Origin: Paraperlucidibaca baekdonensis | GTDB taxonomy: Bacteria; Pseudomonadota; Gammaproteobacteria; Pseudomonadales; Moraxellaceae | Direction of reading: 5' to 3' | DNA: 64,000 nt | Assembly (NCBI RefSeq): GCF_003387535.1 | Contig: NZ_QUNR01000001.1 | Location: forward strand, 620,001 to 684,000 | Shown: piece after piece, positions 51,523 through 63,588 of the stretch | Numbering within the stretch: the first letter of the stretch is position 1 | Layout: every line of letters begins with the position of its first letter | Position numbers and translations under genes: made by a program | The notes under the pieces: model-generated | Database searches by the model: none | Told to the model about the DNA's origin: nothing | Seen by the model: only the letters and a program-made list of their open reading frames with translations

Positions 51523-51551
51523 TTGAGCTAAATGGGCTTTTAACGTACTAT
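51523..51551 (+). promoter_or_regulatory. possible sigma-70 promoter of gltBD
   Basis: TTGAGC (51523-51528) and TACTAT (51546-51551) are 17 bases apart, 81 bases before gltB. Both boxes match consensus at four of six positions. The 164-base gap otherwise shows no strong motif. Confidence 0.35.
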
Positions 51552-51632
51552 GCGCGTCCATTTTTTGCGTTCTGCGCCACTTATGCGTGCGCGAATGATT
51601 TTTAAACCTTTGTTTTACTTGGTGATTTATTG

Positions 51633-54600
51633 ATGGAAAAACATTCGGTCGTGAACGCTGGTCTATACCATCCCGATGAGTTCCGCGATAACTGCGGTTT
51701 TGGCCTCATCGCTCACATGACAGGTGATGCCAGCCATCATCTGGTGCAAACCGCTATTGAATCACTGAGCTGTATGACGCACCGCGGCGCGATTGCGGCC
51801 GATGGCAAAACCGGCGATGGCTGCGGCCTCCTGCTGGCCATGCCGCGCGAATTCTTCAAGACGGTGGTGCAAGACGATCTGGGCGTCAGCCTCGATGAGC
51901 AATTCGCCGCCGGCTTGGTTTTTCTCAACACCGATCCAGCCAAAGCGCAGCACGCGCGCGATGTACTCACCGCTGAGATCGAATCAGAAGGTTTAAACGT
52001 TGCCGGCTGGCGCGTGGTGCCCACCGATAAAACCATTCTCGGTGAGATCGCCCTGCAGTCATTGCCGGTGTTTGAGCAGGTCTTTGTGCAGGCCGACAAC
52101 GTCGATGAAGTCAGCGCCAATCGCAAACTGTTTTTAGCGCGCCGCCGCACCGAACAAGCGCTGCGTGATGACCCGCTGTTCTATATCACCACGCTATCAA
52201 CGCAGGTTATTTCCTACAAAGGCTTGGTCATGCCGGCCGATTTACCGAGCTTCTTTACCGACCTCGATGACCCGCGCATGGCCACACATATCTGTGTGTT
52301 CCACCAACGCTTCTCGACCAATACCTTGCCACGTTGGCCGCTCGCGCAGCCGTTCCGTTACTTGGCGCACAACGGTGAAATCAATACCGTGAGCGGTAAC
52401 CGTCAATGGGCATTGGCGCGCACGCCTAAGTTCACGCACCCCGACCTGCCTGGCCTGACCGAGCTCACACCGATCATTAACTTGACCGGTTCAGACTCAT
52501 CAAGCCTCGACAATATGTTGGAGATTTTGCTGGCTGGCGGCATGAATTTGTTCCGTGCACTGCGCACGTTGGTGCCGCCCGCTTGGCAGAATGTCGAGTC
52601 CATGGACACCGATTTGCGCGCGTTTTACGAGTACAACGCTAAGCACATGGAAGCCTGGGACGGTCCTGCCGGTCTGGTCATCACCGACGGTCGTTATGCC
52701 GTGTGTATGCTCGACCGTAATGGCCTGCGTCCAGCGCGTTATGTCATCACCAAAAATGGTTACATCACCCTGGCGTCCGAGATCGGCGTGTGGAATTACG
52801 CACCGGAAGATGTCGTATCGAAAGGCCGCGTTGGTCCCGGCAAGCTGATTGCCGTGGACACCAAAACTGGCGAGTTGCTCGATACCAAAGCCATCGATGA
52901 TCTGCTGAAAAGTGCCCAGCCCTACAAAAAATGGCTGCGTAATGAAGCGCGTCGCATCGAAAGTGATAGCAGCTTAGAGAAAGAGTTGTTGGGACAGGTC
53001 TCGCGTGAGCAACTCAACGTGTACCAAAAGCTATTTTTGGTGAGCTACGAAGAGCGCGATCAAATTATTCGGCCCCTCGCTGAGGCGGGCCAAGAGGCTG
53101 TTGGTTCGATGGGCGATGACACGCCCATGGCGGTGCTGTCGACACGTGTGCGCCATGTCGCTGATTATTTCCGTCAGCAGTTTGCACAGGTCACCAACCC
53201 GCCCATCGATCCGCTGCGCGAAGCGATTGTGATGTCGCTGGAAACCGCGTTTGGTCCTGAGCTAAATATGTTTGAGGAGACCCCTGAGCACGCACGCCGC
53301 GCCATTGTCTCCAGTCCTGTACTCTCGCACAGCAAATTCCGCCAGATGCAAAGCATTGACCTCAAAGGCTTTGAGGTCGCCACGCTGGATCTTAATTACG
53401 CCCAAGATGAAGGCCTGCAAACAGCGCTGCAGCGCATTTGTGCTGAGGCCGAAGCCGCTGTGCGTGATGGTCGCTCGCAGCTGATTCTGAGCGATCGCGC
53501 GATTCGCCAAGGCTACTTGCCTATCAGTGCTTTAATGGCCACTGGCGCCGTGCATCATCACCTGATCGCCGTTGGTTTGCGTTGCGAAGCCAACCTCATC
53601 ATTGAAACTGGTATGGCGCGTGACCCGCATCATTTCGCCACGCTATTGGGTTTCGGTGCTACGGCGGTCTACCCGTATTTGGCCTACGACATCATTGCTG
53701 ATATGGCGCGTAGCGGTGAGGTCTTGGGCGATCCGCTGGAAGCACAAAGTCATTTCCGCAAGGGCATCGACAAAGGCTTATTGAAAATCCTCTCGAAAAT
53801 GGGCATCTCCACGGTCGCTTCTTACCGGGGTGCGCAGCTGTTTGAAGCAGTCGGTCTCAATGCTGAGGTCGTTGATTTGTGCTTTAAAGGCGTGCAAAGC
53901 CGTATTCAGGGTGCCGGTTTTGTTGAGCTGGAAATGGATCAGCGCCTGCTCAGCGAAGATGCTTGGCGTGCGCGTAAGCAAATTGACCAAGGCGGCTTGC
54001 TGAAGTTTGTTTATGGCAAGGAATATCACGCCTTCAATCCTGACGTTATTAATACCTTACACACCGCCGTGCGTTCTGGTCAGTTCAGCGATTATCAAGC
54101 CTATGCTGACTTGGTTAACTTGCGCCCCGTGGCCACCATTCGTGATTTGTTGCAGCTGAAAAAGGCGGCAACGCCACTGCCGATGGAGTCGGTTGAGCCA
54201 CTGGAGGCGATTCTCAAGCGCTTTGACTCGGCGGGCATGTCATTGGGCGCACTGTCGCCTGAGGCGCATGAATCGATTGCCATTGCCATGAATACGCTCG
54301 GTGGCCGCTCCAACTCCGGTGAGGGTGGTGAGGATCAAGCACGTTTTGGCACACTGAAAAACTCGAAAATTAAGCAAATTGCTTCGGGTCGCTTTGGCGT
54401 TACGCCGGCGTATTTGGCCAGTGCTGAAGTGCTGCAAATTAAAGTGGCACAAGGTGCGAAGCCCGGTGAGGGCGGTCAGCTGCCCGGCGGTAAGGTCAAT
54501 GCCTTGATCGCGCGTTTGCGTCACTCGGTGCCGGGCGTGACCTTGATTTCGCCGCCGCCCCATCACGACATTTATTCGATTGAAGATTTGTCGCAGTTGA

Positions 54601-56099
54601 TTTATGACTTAAAGCAGGTCAACCCAAAGGCGTTGGTGTCAGTGAAACTGGTCTCCGAGCCGGGCGTGGGCACCATCGCGGCCGGTGTCGCCAAGGCCTA
54701 TGCCGACCTCATCACCATTTCGGGTTATGACGGTGGCACAGCAGCCTCGCCATTGAGCTCGATCCATCACGCCGGTTCGCCGTGGGAGCTGGGCTTGGCC
54801 GAGGCTCAGCAAGCGCTGCGCGCCAATGATCTGCGCGGCAAAGTGCGTGTGCAAACCGACGGTGGCTTAAAAACCGGCCTCGACGTAGTGAAAGCCGCGA
54901 TTTTGGGTGCTGAGAGTTTTGGTTTTGGCTCCACGCCAATGATCGCGTTGGGCTGCAAATACCTGCGCATTTGCCATTTGAACAACTGCGCCACGGGCGT
55001 TGCGACGCAGCAAGATAAGCTTCGTCAAGATCACTTTATTGGCGAGCCAGAAATGCTCATGAACTTCTTTAAGTTCATCGCAGAAGAAACTCGCCAATGG
55101 CTCTCTGTGCTCGGTGTGGCCTCATTAGCTGAGCTCATTGGCCGCACGGATTTGCTCGAATGCTTGCCCGGTACCACGCCGAAGCAAAAGCGTTTAGACC
55201 TAATGCCGCTGCTGAAAAACGACCATATTGCCGCTGATAAGCCGCAGTATTGCCTCGATAGTCGCAATGAGCCCTTCGATAAAGGCGTGCTTGCTGAGCA
55301 GATCGTTGCCGAGATTTTACCGGCCATTGAAGGCAAAACAGGTGGTGAGTTTAGCTATGCGATTGGTAACTGCGATCGCTCCATTGGCGCACGTGTGTCG
55401 GGTGAGATTGCTCAACGCCACGGCGACCAAGGCATGAGCGATGCGCCCATCACGCTGAAGTTCACCGGTACGGCCGGTCAGAGCTTTGGTGTGTGGAATG
55501 CTGGCGGCTTGAACCTGCACCTCGAAGGCGATGCCAACGACTATGTCGGCAAAGGCATGGCGGGCGGTCAGCTGGTGATTCGTCCACCGCAAGGTACTGC
55601 GTTTAGCTCGCAAGACACTGCCATTATTGGCAATACCTGCTTGTATGGCGCCACCGGTGGCACGCTGTATGCCGCTGGCACCGCGGGCGAGCGCTTCGCC
55701 GTGCGTAACTCTGGCTGCCATGCGGTCATTGAGGGCGCTGGCGACCATTGCTGCGAATACATGACCGGCGGTTTGGTCACTGTGCTCGGCCCGACCGGCC
55801 TGAACTTTGGTGCTGGCATGACCGGCGGCTTCGCCTATGTGCTGGATCAGGAGAATAACTTCTTCGATCGCTGCAACCATGAATTGATCGAGATCCATCG
55901 CATCAGTACTGAGCCCATGGGTCCGCATCGCTCGCACTTAAAATCGGTGTTACGCGACTACGTGAAAGCCACCGACAGTGCATGGGGCCGCACCGTATTG
56001 GAGGAGTTCGATGACTATCAGCGCAAGTTCTGGCTGGTGAAACCGAAGGCCGCCAATATTAAAGAATTGCTGAAAAGCACCGTGTCTAATCCGCAGTAA
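51633..56099 (+). CDS. gltB: glutamate synthase large subunit
   Basis: 1488 residues from the ATG at 51633 (a TTG codon precedes it). The N-terminal residues before Cys in [11 protein letters not shown] are a propeptide; that Cys is the glutamine amidotransferase nucleophile. The FMN barrel has [16 protein letters not shown] and the DGGTAASP segment. The 3Fe-4S ligands are in [19 protein letters not shown]. The C-terminal beta-helix domain has many GG repeats. It makes glutamate from glutamine and 2-oxoglutarate with GltD. Confidence 0.97.
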   Translation: MEKHSVVNAGLYHPDEFRDNCGFGLIAHMTGDASHHLVQTAIESLSCMTHRGAIAADGKTGDGCGLLLAMPREFFKTVVQDDLGVSLDEQFAAGLVFLNTDPAKAQHARDVLTAEIESEGLNVAGWRVVPTDKTILGEIALQSLPVFEQVFVQADNVDEVSANRKLFLARRRTEQALRDDPLFYITTLSTQVISYKGLVMPADLPSFFTDLDDPRMATHICVFHQRFSTNTLPRWPLAQPFRYLAHNGEINTVSGNRQWALARTPKFTHPDLPGLTELTPIINLTGSDSSSLDNMLEILLAGGMNLFRALRTLVPPAWQNVESMDTDLRAFYEYNAKHMEAWDGPAGLVITDGRYAVCMLDRNGLRPARYVITKNGYITLASEIGVWNYAPEDVVSKGRVGPGKLIAVDTKTGELLDTKAIDDLLKSAQPYKKWLRNEARRIESDSSLEKELLGQVSREQLNVYQKLFLVSYEERDQIIRPLAEAGQEAVGSMGDDTPMAVLSTRVRHVADYFRQQFAQVTNPPIDPLREAIVMSLETAFGPELNMFEETPEHARRAIVSSPVLSHSKFRQMQSIDLKGFEVATLDLNYAQDEGLQTALQRICAEAEAAVRDGRSQLILSDRAIRQGYLPISALMATGAVHHHLIAVGLRCEANLIIETGMARDPHHFATLLGFGATAVYPYLAYDIIADMARSGEVLGDPLEAQSHFRKGIDKGLLKILSKMGISTVASYRGAQLFEAVGLNAEVVDLCFKGVQSRIQGAGFVELEMDQRLLSEDAWRARKQIDQGGLLKFVYGKEYHAFNPDVINTLHTAVRSGQFSDYQAYADLVNLRPVATIRDLLQLKKAATPLPMESVEPLEAILKRFDSAGMSLGALSPEAHESIAIAMNTLGGRSNSGEGGEDQARFGTLKNSKIKQIASGRFGVTPAYLASAEVLQIKVAQGAKPGEGGQLPGGKVNALIARLRHSVPGVTLISPPPHHDIYSIEDLSQLIYDLKQVNPKALVSVKLVSEPGVGTIAAGVAKAYADLITISGYDGGTAASPLSSIHHAGSPWELGLAEAQQALRANDLRGKVRVQTDGGLKTGLDVVKAAILGAESFGFGSTPMIALGCKYLRICHLNNCATGVATQQDKLRQDHFIGEPEMLMNFFKFIAEETRQWLSVLGVASLAELIGRTDLLECLPGTTPKQKRLDLMPLLKNDHIAADKPQYCLDSRNEPFDKGVLAEQIVAEILPAIEGKTGGEFSYAIGNCDRSIGARVSGEIAQRHGDQGMSDAPITLKFTGTAGQSFGVWNAGGLNLHLEGDANDYVGKGMAGGQLVIRPPQGTAFSSQDTAIIGNTCLYGATGGTLYAAGTAGERFAVRNSGCHAVIEGAGDHCCEYMTGGLVTVLGPTGLNFGAGMTGGFAYVLDQENNFFDRCNHELIEIHRISTEPMGPHRSHLKSVLRDYVKATDSAWGRTVLEEFDDYQRKFWLVKPKAANIKELLKSTVSNPQ

Positions 56100-57548
<1,449 letters not shown>

Positions 57549-57561
57549 GATGCGCTAAACG

Positions 57562-57587
57562 AAAAGGCCAGCAATTGCTGGCCTTTT
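57562..57587. terminator. rho-independent terminator after gltD
   Basis: A perfect 26-base palindrome (AAAAGGCCAGCAA and its complement) followed by more T residues. Flanking A and T runs on both sides mean it can also stop the convergent lipoprotein transcript. Confidence 0.93.
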
Positions 57588-57609
57588 TTATGAGTGCGGC
57601 TCGGAGGTT

Positions 57610-57984
57610 TTACTCTCGACAATCATTGCCTTGGGTGCGCCAGCGTAAAATAGTTTTGGTCTTATCGACTTCAAAATAGGTCTGGCAGCGGCGTGTGACC
57701 GTGTCGCTACCAAAGCCGAAGCCAGTGAAAAAACCCCCACTGCCGGTGCCGGTAAAAATGCCAGTTTGCACGCTCGGTGCGCGGCTATAGCTCGATTGCT
57801 TGTCCCAGGTATAGACGGTGTTGCCATTCGGTGCTTCAAAGCTGCCAGTCGGGTAGCCCCAATCGTCCATTACCACGCTGATGGGTTTGCCGACATAAGT
57901 GGCGATGCGTGCCTCATAAGCCTCGCGGGTCGCGCAGGCCGATAGCCACAGGGCCGCTATCGTGACGAGCAATAATCGTGTCAT
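57610..57984 (-). CDS. small hypothetical lipoprotein
   Basis: 124 residues with lipobox LSAC (Cys17), preceded by GAGGAC. The mature part has YEARIATYVGKPISVVMDDWGYPTGSFE and VYTWDKQSS, reminiscent of small SmpA/OmlA-like or CSLREA-type envelope domains but not a clear match. A Gly/Phe-rich loop (GTGSGGFFTGFGFG) separates this from a C-terminal CQTYFEVDKTKTILRWRTQGNDC strand pair that could hold a disulfide. It is divergent from hemE. Function unknown. Confidence 0.7.
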   Translation of the reverse strand: MTRLLLVTIAALWLSACATREAYEARIATYVGKPISVVMDDWGYPTGSFEAPNGNTVYTWDKQSSYSRAPSVQTGIFTGTGSGGFFTGFGFGSDTVTRRCQTYFEVDKTKTILRWRTQGNDCRE

Positions 57985-58069
57985 AGCAAAGTCCTCGAAG
58001 ATTCGCTGCTACAATACGCCGGCCTTGGCGCTGACTGCAACCGCGCCGCGAAACTGATGGAGAGAGTTG

Positions 58070-59170
58070 ATGTCTGAGCTGCATAACGATCGCTACTTAC
58101 GCGCGCTATTGCGCCAGCCCACCGACCGCACACCAATCTGGATGATGCGCCAAGCTGGCCGCTACCTGCCCGAGTATCGCGCCACGCGTGCGCAAGCTGG
58201 CGACTTTATTAAGCTCATGAAAAATCCCGAGTTGGCCTGCGAAGTCACCTTGCAGCCATTGCGCCGCTTCCCGCTCGATGCCGCGATTTTATTTTCCGAC
58301 ATTCTCACCATTCCCGATGCCATGGGCTTGGGGCTGTATTTTGAAACTGGCGAGGGCCCGCGCTTTCAGCGCACCGTGCGCACCATGGCCGATGTCGCCG
58401 CGCTGCCGATCCCAGACCCCGAGCAAGACACCGGCTATGTGATGGATGCGGTGCGGACCATTCGCCGTGAGCTCAAGGGCCAAGTCCCGCTAATCGGCTT
58501 TGCCGGCAGCCCGTGGACGCTGGCGACGTACATGATTCAGGGTGGTTCATCGCGCGATTTCCGCGAGTCAAAAACGCTGATGGCGACTAATCCTGACGTG
58601 CTGCACGCGCTGCTCGATAAGCTCGCGCAATCAGTGACGCTCTACTTAAACGCGCAAATTCGTGCCGGCGCGCAGGCGATTCAGATTTTTGACTCGTGGG
58701 GCGGGGCGCTCTCGCACGGCGCCTATCGCGAATTTTCCTTGCGCTATATGCAGCAAATTGTTGATGGCTTAATGCGTGAAAATGACGGTCGCCGTGTGCC
58801 CATCACGCTGTTTACCAAAGGCGGCGGGCAATGGTTAGAAGCCATGGCCGACACCGGCGCCGATGCGCTGGGGTTGGACTGGACCACTGACTTGGGTGAG
58901 GCGCGGGCGCGTGTCGGTCATCGTGTGGCGCTGCAGGGCAATATGGACCCATCGATGCTCTATGCGCCATTGCCGCGCATCGAGCAGGAAGTCGAGCAGC
59001 TGTTGGCGAGCTATGCCTCGGCGTGGACGCCTGAGCTCGGTGTCAGCGCCGGCAGCGGCCATGTCTTTAACCTAGGCCATGGCATTGAGCAGTTTGTTGA
59101 CCCCGTGCATGCCGGTGCGTTTATTGAGGCGGTGGTGGCGAAGTCGGGCAAGTATCATCAGCCGAGCTAG
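58070..59170 (+). CDS. hemE: uroporphyrinogen decarboxylase
   Basis: 366 residues from the ATG at 58070 with GGAGAGA upstream. The family start is [20 protein letters not shown] with the catalytic-site arginines, then [16 protein letters not shown] (catalytic Asp), [19 protein letters not shown] and the [10 protein letters not shown] region. It decarboxylates uroporphyrinogen III for haem synthesis. Position after gltBD matches Pseudomonas. Confidence 0.96.
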   Translation: MSELHNDRYLRALLRQPTDRTPIWMMRQAGRYLPEYRATRAQAGDFIKLMKNPELACEVTLQPLRRFPLDAAILFSDILTIPDAMGLGLYFETGEGPRFQRTVRTMADVAALPIPDPEQDTGYVMDAVRTIRRELKGQVPLIGFAGSPWTLATYMIQGGSSRDFRESKTLMATNPDVLHALLDKLAQSVTLYLNAQIRAGAQAIQIFDSWGGALSHGAYREFSLRYMQQIVDGLMRENDGRRVPITLFTKGGGQWLEAMADTGADALGLDWTTDLGEARARVGHRVALQGNMDPSMLYAPLPRIEQEVEQLLASYASAWTPELGVSAGSGHVFNLGHGIEQFVDPVHAGAFIEAVVAKSGKYHQPS

Positions 59171-59203
59171 GGGCATCACGCTGATCGGCTCGCTGGTCAG
59201 CGC

Positions 59204-59887
59204 TTAACCCACCGCGCTGCGCACGCGCGGCTCGGGAAAGACCATGGTGAAGTCGGTGATTTTCATCGCCGCGACTACACGGCCCTGCGCCAAATCCGGA
59301 AAGTAGTCGGCATTAAACTGCCAATCAATGACCTTAGCCCATTTGCCATGGCCGCGCGTCTCGGGCGTCAGCGTGTATTCGCGCCCCTCCCACTGCTGCG
59401 CCAATGTGCGTAGCGCTTTCGGTACCAATGACGTGGGCAGCGGCAGTGTCGGGCCTGACTGGCTCAGCAGCATCTCAGCAATCAGGTCGCCGTTGTCGGC
59501 GATTAAACGCGCGTGATCGACTCCGCTGTCATTAAAGTCCAGCGCGAAGTCGCAGCGATCTTTGGGGATGCCCCAATTGCGTCGGCCATTGACCACCGAG
59601 GCATTGGTAGACACATAAATGCGGCTGATGCTGGCGCGTCGCGCATCGGAGAAACGAAAGCTGCCGGGAATAAACAGTAGCTCGCCATAGGGCCCCGCTG
59701 GGCTTTGGTCATAGTTCACCAACATGGCGAAACTCATGGCGCTACGACGCGAGCGCTGCAGGGCAGTCGGCGTGAATGGGCAGTTGGCCAGCACCGACTC
59801 GGGCATGCGCAAGGCAATCACATAGCCTTGGCCGGTGAGCGTCCATGGCGCCGGCGCTAAGTCTTCGGGGTAGTCACGATCATTCAT
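59204..59887 (-). CDS. acetoacetate decarboxylase-like protein
   Basis: 227 residues with the family core GPYGELLFIPGSFRF, ISRIYVSTNASVVNGRRNWGIPKDRCDF. The lysine in WGIPK (Lys109) aligns by motif with the Schiff-base lysine of acetoacetate decarboxylases. Later strands include GREYTLTPETRGHGKWAKV. True acetoacetate activity is uncertain, because the family includes aldolase-dehydratases and proteins of other function. It follows uup by three bases and is probably co-transcribed. Confidence 0.78.
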   Translation of the reverse strand: MNDRDYPEDLAPAPWTLTGQGYVIALRMPESVLANCPFTPTALQRSRRSAMSFAMLVNYDQSPAGPYGELLFIPGSFRFSDARRASISRIYVSTNASVVNGRRNWGIPKDRCDFALDFNDSGVDHARLIADNGDLIAEMLLSQSGPTLPLPTSLVPKALRTLAQQWEGREYTLTPETRGHGKWAKVIDWQFNADYFPDLAQGRVVAAMKITDFTMVFPEPRVRSAVG

Positions 59888-59890
59888 GGT

Positions 59891-61684
59891 TTAGTCCTCG
59901 CCGCCTAAGGCTTCCCAGCGCGTCAGTAGTTCCAGTAGTTCATCATCAATGAGCGGTAGGCGCTGCGCCATGGCGGTGGCTTTGTCGATATCGCTGACAA
60001 AGAGTTGGCCATCGGCGAGGGCGGCTTGCAACTCGGCCTGCTCTTTTTCGAGCGTCTCGATGGTTTTAGGGATGGCGTCGAGCTCGCGCTGCTCTTTAAA
60101 GCTGAGCTTGCGTTTCGCCGGCTTGGCCGCAGCTACGGGCTTGGCCGTTGGCACCTCGCTCACCGTGGCGATGGGCGCAGGCCGTTGCCGCAGCCAGTCG
60201 GCATAACCACCGACGTACTCATTGATTTGGCCATCGCCCTCGAAGACCCAGGTGCTGGTCACCACCGCGTCCAAAAAGGCGCGGTCGTGGCTGATGAGCA
60301 AGAGCGTGCCGGGGTAGCTCACCAGCAACTCCTCTAGCAGCTCTAGCGTTTCCACGTCGAGGTCGTTGGTGGGTTCGTCGAGGATGAGCACATTGCTTGG
60401 CCGCGTAAAAAGCTTAGCCAAAAGCAGGCGATTGCGCTCGCCTCCTGACAATGCCTTCACCGGTGTGCGTGCGCGTTGCGGTGAAAACAGGAAGTCTTGC
60501 AGATAGCCCAAAATATGTTTGCGTTGGCCATTGATCTCGATGTAATCCGAGCCTTGGCCAACGTTGTCGACCACGGTGGCCTCTAAATCCAAGGCGCTGC
60601 GCAGTTGGTCAAAGTAGTTCACCGAGAGCTGGGTGCCGTGCGTGACCTTGCCGGCATCGGGCGCTTGGTCGCCGAGCAGCAGGCGGATCAGTGTGGTTTT
60701 GCCGACGCCGTTATCGCCAATGAGGCCGATCTTATCGCCGCGCATGACCACGGTGGAAAAGTCTTGCACCAGATTCAGTCCGCCCAGCGTCAGCGAGAGG
60801 TTTTCGGCGGTGAGCACGAGCTTGCCGGAGCGCTCAGCCTCAGCCATCACCATGCGCGCGTTGCCTTGACGATTACGGCGTTCAGCACGCTCGCGGCGCA
60901 GCTGTTCAAGCTCGCGTACGCGGCCCTCGTTGCGGGTGCGACGGGCTTTAATGCCTTGGCGTATCCAGACTTCTTCTTGCGCGAGTTTTTTATCAAAGAC
61001 GGCGTTTTGATGGCCTTCGGCACTGAGCTGCTCGGCTTTGCGCGCCAGATATTCGTCGTAATTACCGGGGTAGCTGCGCAGCTGGCCGCGATCAACCTCG
61101 ACCAAGCGCGTGGCTAGATTGCCCAAAAAGCGGCGATCGTGGCTAATAAACAAGAGCGTGCCATTCCAGCCTAATAAGAAGTCCTCAATCCAGCTGATTG
61201 AGCGCACATCGAGGTGGTTGGTGGGCTCATCGAGCAGCAAAATATCGGGCTCGGTGACCAAGGCGCGGGCCAATAATACGCGGCGTTTGCGGCCGCCCGA
61301 TAGCGAGTTGAAGTCGGCATAGGGGTCGAGGTTTAAGCGCGTCGTGATTTTATTCATGCGGATTTGGATTTCCCAATCCTCCAGCGCCGCGTCGCCCTCG
61401 GGCAGGTCATCAAAGCCGCCATTGACGATATCTTCTACCGTGCCCGTCCAGCCCTGCGGTACTTCCTGACGCATGGAAGCGATGCGCGAGCCTTGCGTGC
61501 GCATGATCTCGCCGCTGTCTTGTGTGAGCTCACCGGCAATGATTTTCAGCAGGGTGGATTTGCCCTCGCCATTGCGGCCAATGACGCAGACGCGCTCACC
61601 GCGATCTAGGCTAAAGGAGACTTTTGAGAGCAGCGCGGGGCCGCCAAAAGCAATGGATACATCACGCAGGGAAAGCAGGGCCAT
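59891..61684 (-). CDS. uup: ABC-F ATPase Uup
   Basis: 597 residues with two ATPase cassettes and no membrane segments. Walker A are GRNGEGKSTL and GDNGVGKTTL; signature motifs LSGGRKRR and LSGGERNR; Walker B LLLDEPTNHLD and LILDEPTNDLD. A linker rich in Arg/Glu lies between, and the C-terminal domain (from about 525) ends in a coiled coil typical of Uup. The family acts on ribosomes and affects transposon excision in E. coli. Confidence 0.94.
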   Translation of the reverse strand: MALLSLRDVSIAFGGPALLSKVSFSLDRGERVCVIGRNGEGKSTLLKIIAGELTQDSGEIMRTQGSRIASMRQEVPQGWTGTVEDIVNGGFDDLPEGDAALEDWEIQIRMNKITTRLNLDPYADFNSLSGGRKRRVLLARALVTEPDILLLDEPTNHLDVRSISWIEDFLLGWNGTLLFISHDRRFLGNLATRLVEVDRGQLRSYPGNYDEYLARKAEQLSAEGHQNAVFDKKLAQEEVWIRQGIKARRTRNEGRVRELEQLRRERAERRNRQGNARMVMAEAERSGKLVLTAENLSLTLGGLNLVQDFSTVVMRGDKIGLIGDNGVGKTTLIRLLLGDQAPDAGKVTHGTQLSVNYFDQLRSALDLEATVVDNVGQGSDYIEINGQRKHILGYLQDFLFSPQRARTPVKALSGGERNRLLLAKLFTRPSNVLILDEPTNDLDVETLELLEELLVSYPGTLLLISHDRAFLDAVVTSTWVFEGDGQINEYVGGYADWLRQRPAPIATVSEVPTAKPVAAAKPAKRKLSFKEQRELDAIPKTIETLEKEQAELQAALADGQLFVSDIDKATAMAQRLPLIDDELLELLTRWEALGGED

Positions 61685-61787
61685 GGACTAACAACAGCAG
61701 TAGTTTGAATGCCGCGTAGTCTAACAGATGCGCGCTCGGGAGGCCTCTGCCATACTGCGCGCGACTGGGTTTTAGTAGGAAAGCGTG

Positions 61788-61988
61788 ATGGAGTCGCGGC
61801 TCACCGACTTGGAAGTAAAAGTCGCTTATCAAGATGATTTGCTCGATGCGCTGAATCGCGTGGTGGCTACGCAGCAAGACCACATCGCGCGTTTGCAGGA
61901 TGACCTGCGCCATTTATATGAGCAGATGAAAACCATGCAGCCACCGGGGCAGGGCAGCTCAGACAATGAGCCGCCCCCGCATTATTGA
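61788..61988 (+). CDS. slyX: SlyX family protein
   Basis: 66 residues from ATG 61788 (GTG just before it; AGGAAAG upstream). Short helical protein: ESRLTDLEVKVAYQDDLLDALN, then QQDHIARLQDDLRHLYEQM, ending PPHY, all typical of SlyX. The molecular role is unknown. It is divergent from uup. Confidence 0.9.
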   Translation: MESRLTDLEVKVAYQDDLLDALNRVVATQQDHIARLQDDLRHLYEQMKTMQPPGQGSSDNEPPPHY

Positions 61989-62031
61989 CGTGGGCTTTGT
62001 GGCGCTACACGTTGGCCGCGCCTGAAAGAGC

Positions 62032-62526
62032 TTAGCTGCGTTTTTTGCTGGTCCAGGCCCAAAGCATTTCGCAATTCACCGGCTGTTCGCCGGTGGCATC
62101 GGTGAGCACCACCGGCACCAGCACCTCGCCCTTGGGCTCGTTGCGGATGCGATTAATGTCGTGCTGCGAGAGTGTCGCCACCGCGCGCAAATCGCCCGAT
62201 GAGCGCCGCGTATAATCGACCTTCAGGGTTTTAATCAACGGCAGTTTGTCATCGGGCAGGTTCACGCCCACCACGAAGCCCGAGGCGGTCTCGGCCAGTA
62301 GCGCCATGGCGGCGGCATGCACGCTATGAATGTGGTTTTGCACCTTGCGACGATTTTTCACGCTGACCACCACGCGGGTCTCGGTGATCTCTTCGTAGAG
62401 CAGACCGGAGGTGCCCACATACGGCACAACACGGCCAAAAATCAACGACAACGCGCGTTGGCGCAAGCCCTTGGGCAGCGCCTGAAACGGCTTCATGGCA
62501 CGCGTAATGTTATTGCTAAAGGCCAT
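62032..62526 (-). CDS. hot-dog fold protein, DUF4442 type (copy A)
   Basis: 164 residues with hot-dog fold features: VPYVGTSGLLYEEITETRVVVSV, the central helix NHIHSVHAAAMALLAETASG, and LIKTLKVDYTRRSSGDL strand. It resembles PaaI/DUF4442 thioesterase-like proteins. It follows yajQ by five bases on the same strand. A related gene (63091-63588) lies on the other side of yajQ. Substrate unknown. Confidence 0.82.
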   Translation of the reverse strand: MAFSNNITRAMKPFQALPKGLRQRALSLIFGRVVPYVGTSGLLYEEITETRVVVSVKNRRKVQNHIHSVHAAAMALLAETASGFVVGVNLPDDKLPLIKTLKVDYTRRSSGDLRAVATLSQHDINRIRNEPKGEVLVPVVLTDATGEQPVNCEMLWAWTSKKRS

Positions 62527-62531
62527 CGAGC

Positions 62532-63020
62532 TTAGTCCTTGAAGTTGTTAAATTGCAGCGGTAACCCGAGCTGTTGCTCGCGCAAAAAGGCCATCACGGC
62601 TTGCAGCGCATCGCGTTTTTTATCACTCACGCGGACTTTGTCGCCCTGAATGCTGGCCTGCACTTTATAGCCATTTTCTTTCAGCAATTTGACGATTTTT
62701 TTCGCGGTGTCGCTGTCTAAACCATCTTTGAGTTTGACGATTTGATGAATGAACTTGCCCGAGGCTTCCATTTTTTGCGGGTCGAGCACTTGCGGGTCGA
62801 CTTTGCGCTTGAGCATATGCGCTTCGAGCATCGCCAAGACTTGTTCAACTTGAAAGTCTGACTCGGCGCTGAGTTTGATTTCTTTATTCTTCTCGTTGAA
62901 AGTCACGTCGACTTGCGAGCCGCGAAAATCGAAGCGCGTGGCGATCTCTTTGGTGGTGTTTTGTACGGCGTGATTGACCTCATAGACTTCGAGTTCTGAA
63001 ACGACATCCATTGATGGCAT
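62532..63020 (-). CDS. yajQ: YajQ family nucleotide-binding protein
   Basis: 162 residues from ATG 63020 with AAAGGAG at a good distance. The start MPSMDVVSELEVYEV and the TRFDFRGSQVDVTFNEKNKEI and KVDPQVLDPQKMEASGKFIHQIVKLK segments define YajQ. Homologues bind c-di-GMP or tRNA in some species, and act as a transcriptional co-regulator in Xanthomonas; none of this is shown here. Confidence 0.95.
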   Translation of the reverse strand: MPSMDVVSELEVYEVNHAVQNTTKEIATRFDFRGSQVDVTFNEKNKEIKLSAESDFQVEQVLAMLEAHMLKRKVDPQVLDPQKMEASGKFIHQIVKLKDGLDSDTAKKIVKLLKENGYKVQASIQGDKVRVSDKKRDALQAVMAFLREQQLGLPLQFNNFKD

Positions 63021-63090
63021 GGTAAAGTGCTCCTTTCGCAAAATTCGCTCGAGTGTAGCCGAAAGCGATCATTTATCCGAGGATGTCTGT

Positions 63091-63588
63091 ATGAAGGCGA
63101 GTCGCCTGCGCTGGTTGTTTAACTTCTATCCGCCGTATTTAGGGGCGGGTGTTCGCGTTGATCGCATCAGTGATGATTTCAGCGAAATCGATGTTTCCAT
63201 GAAGCTCACGCGCTGGAATAAAAACTACGTTGGCACGCACTTTGGCGGCAGCCTCTACAGCATGGTCGACCCGTTTTACATGCTCATCCTTATGGAGACT
63301 TTGGGCTCGCGTTACATCGTCTGGGATCAAGCCGCGCGCATCGATTTCTTGAAACCCGGCCGTGGCAAAGTGCAGGCGCATTTTCGTTTGCCCGATGGCC
63401 TGTTGGCGGATATCAAAAGCCAGGCTGCCCTTGGCGATGCCGTGCGTCCTGAGCTAAATATCGACATAGTCGGCGGCACGGGCGAGATCATCGCACGCGC
63501 GCACAAGACGCTTTACGTGCGCCTGAAACCCGAGCATCGCCCACCGGCGGCGGCTGAGATTAGCCGCCCGAATCAGGAGCTGAACTAA
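63091..63588 (+). CDS. hot-dog fold protein, DUF4442 type (copy B)
   Basis: 165 residues from ATG 63091 behind GAGGAT. LRWLFNFYPPYLGAGVRVDRISDDFSEIDVSMKL, THFGGSLYSMVDPFYMLIL and RIDFLKPGRGKVQAHFRL fit DUF4442. It shares layout with copy A (PPYLG/VPYVG, then strand, helix, strand). It ends in TAATG with the metallohydrolase gene, so those two are coupled. An in-frame start at 63019 overlaps yajQ and is unlikely. Confidence 0.85.
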   Translation: MKASRLRWLFNFYPPYLGAGVRVDRISDDFSEIDVSMKLTRWNKNYVGTHFGGSLYSMVDPFYMLILMETLGSRYIVWDQAARIDFLKPGRGKVQAHFRLPDGLLADIKSQAALGDAVRPELNIDIVGGTGEIIARAHKTLYVRLKPEHRPPAAAEISRPNQELN

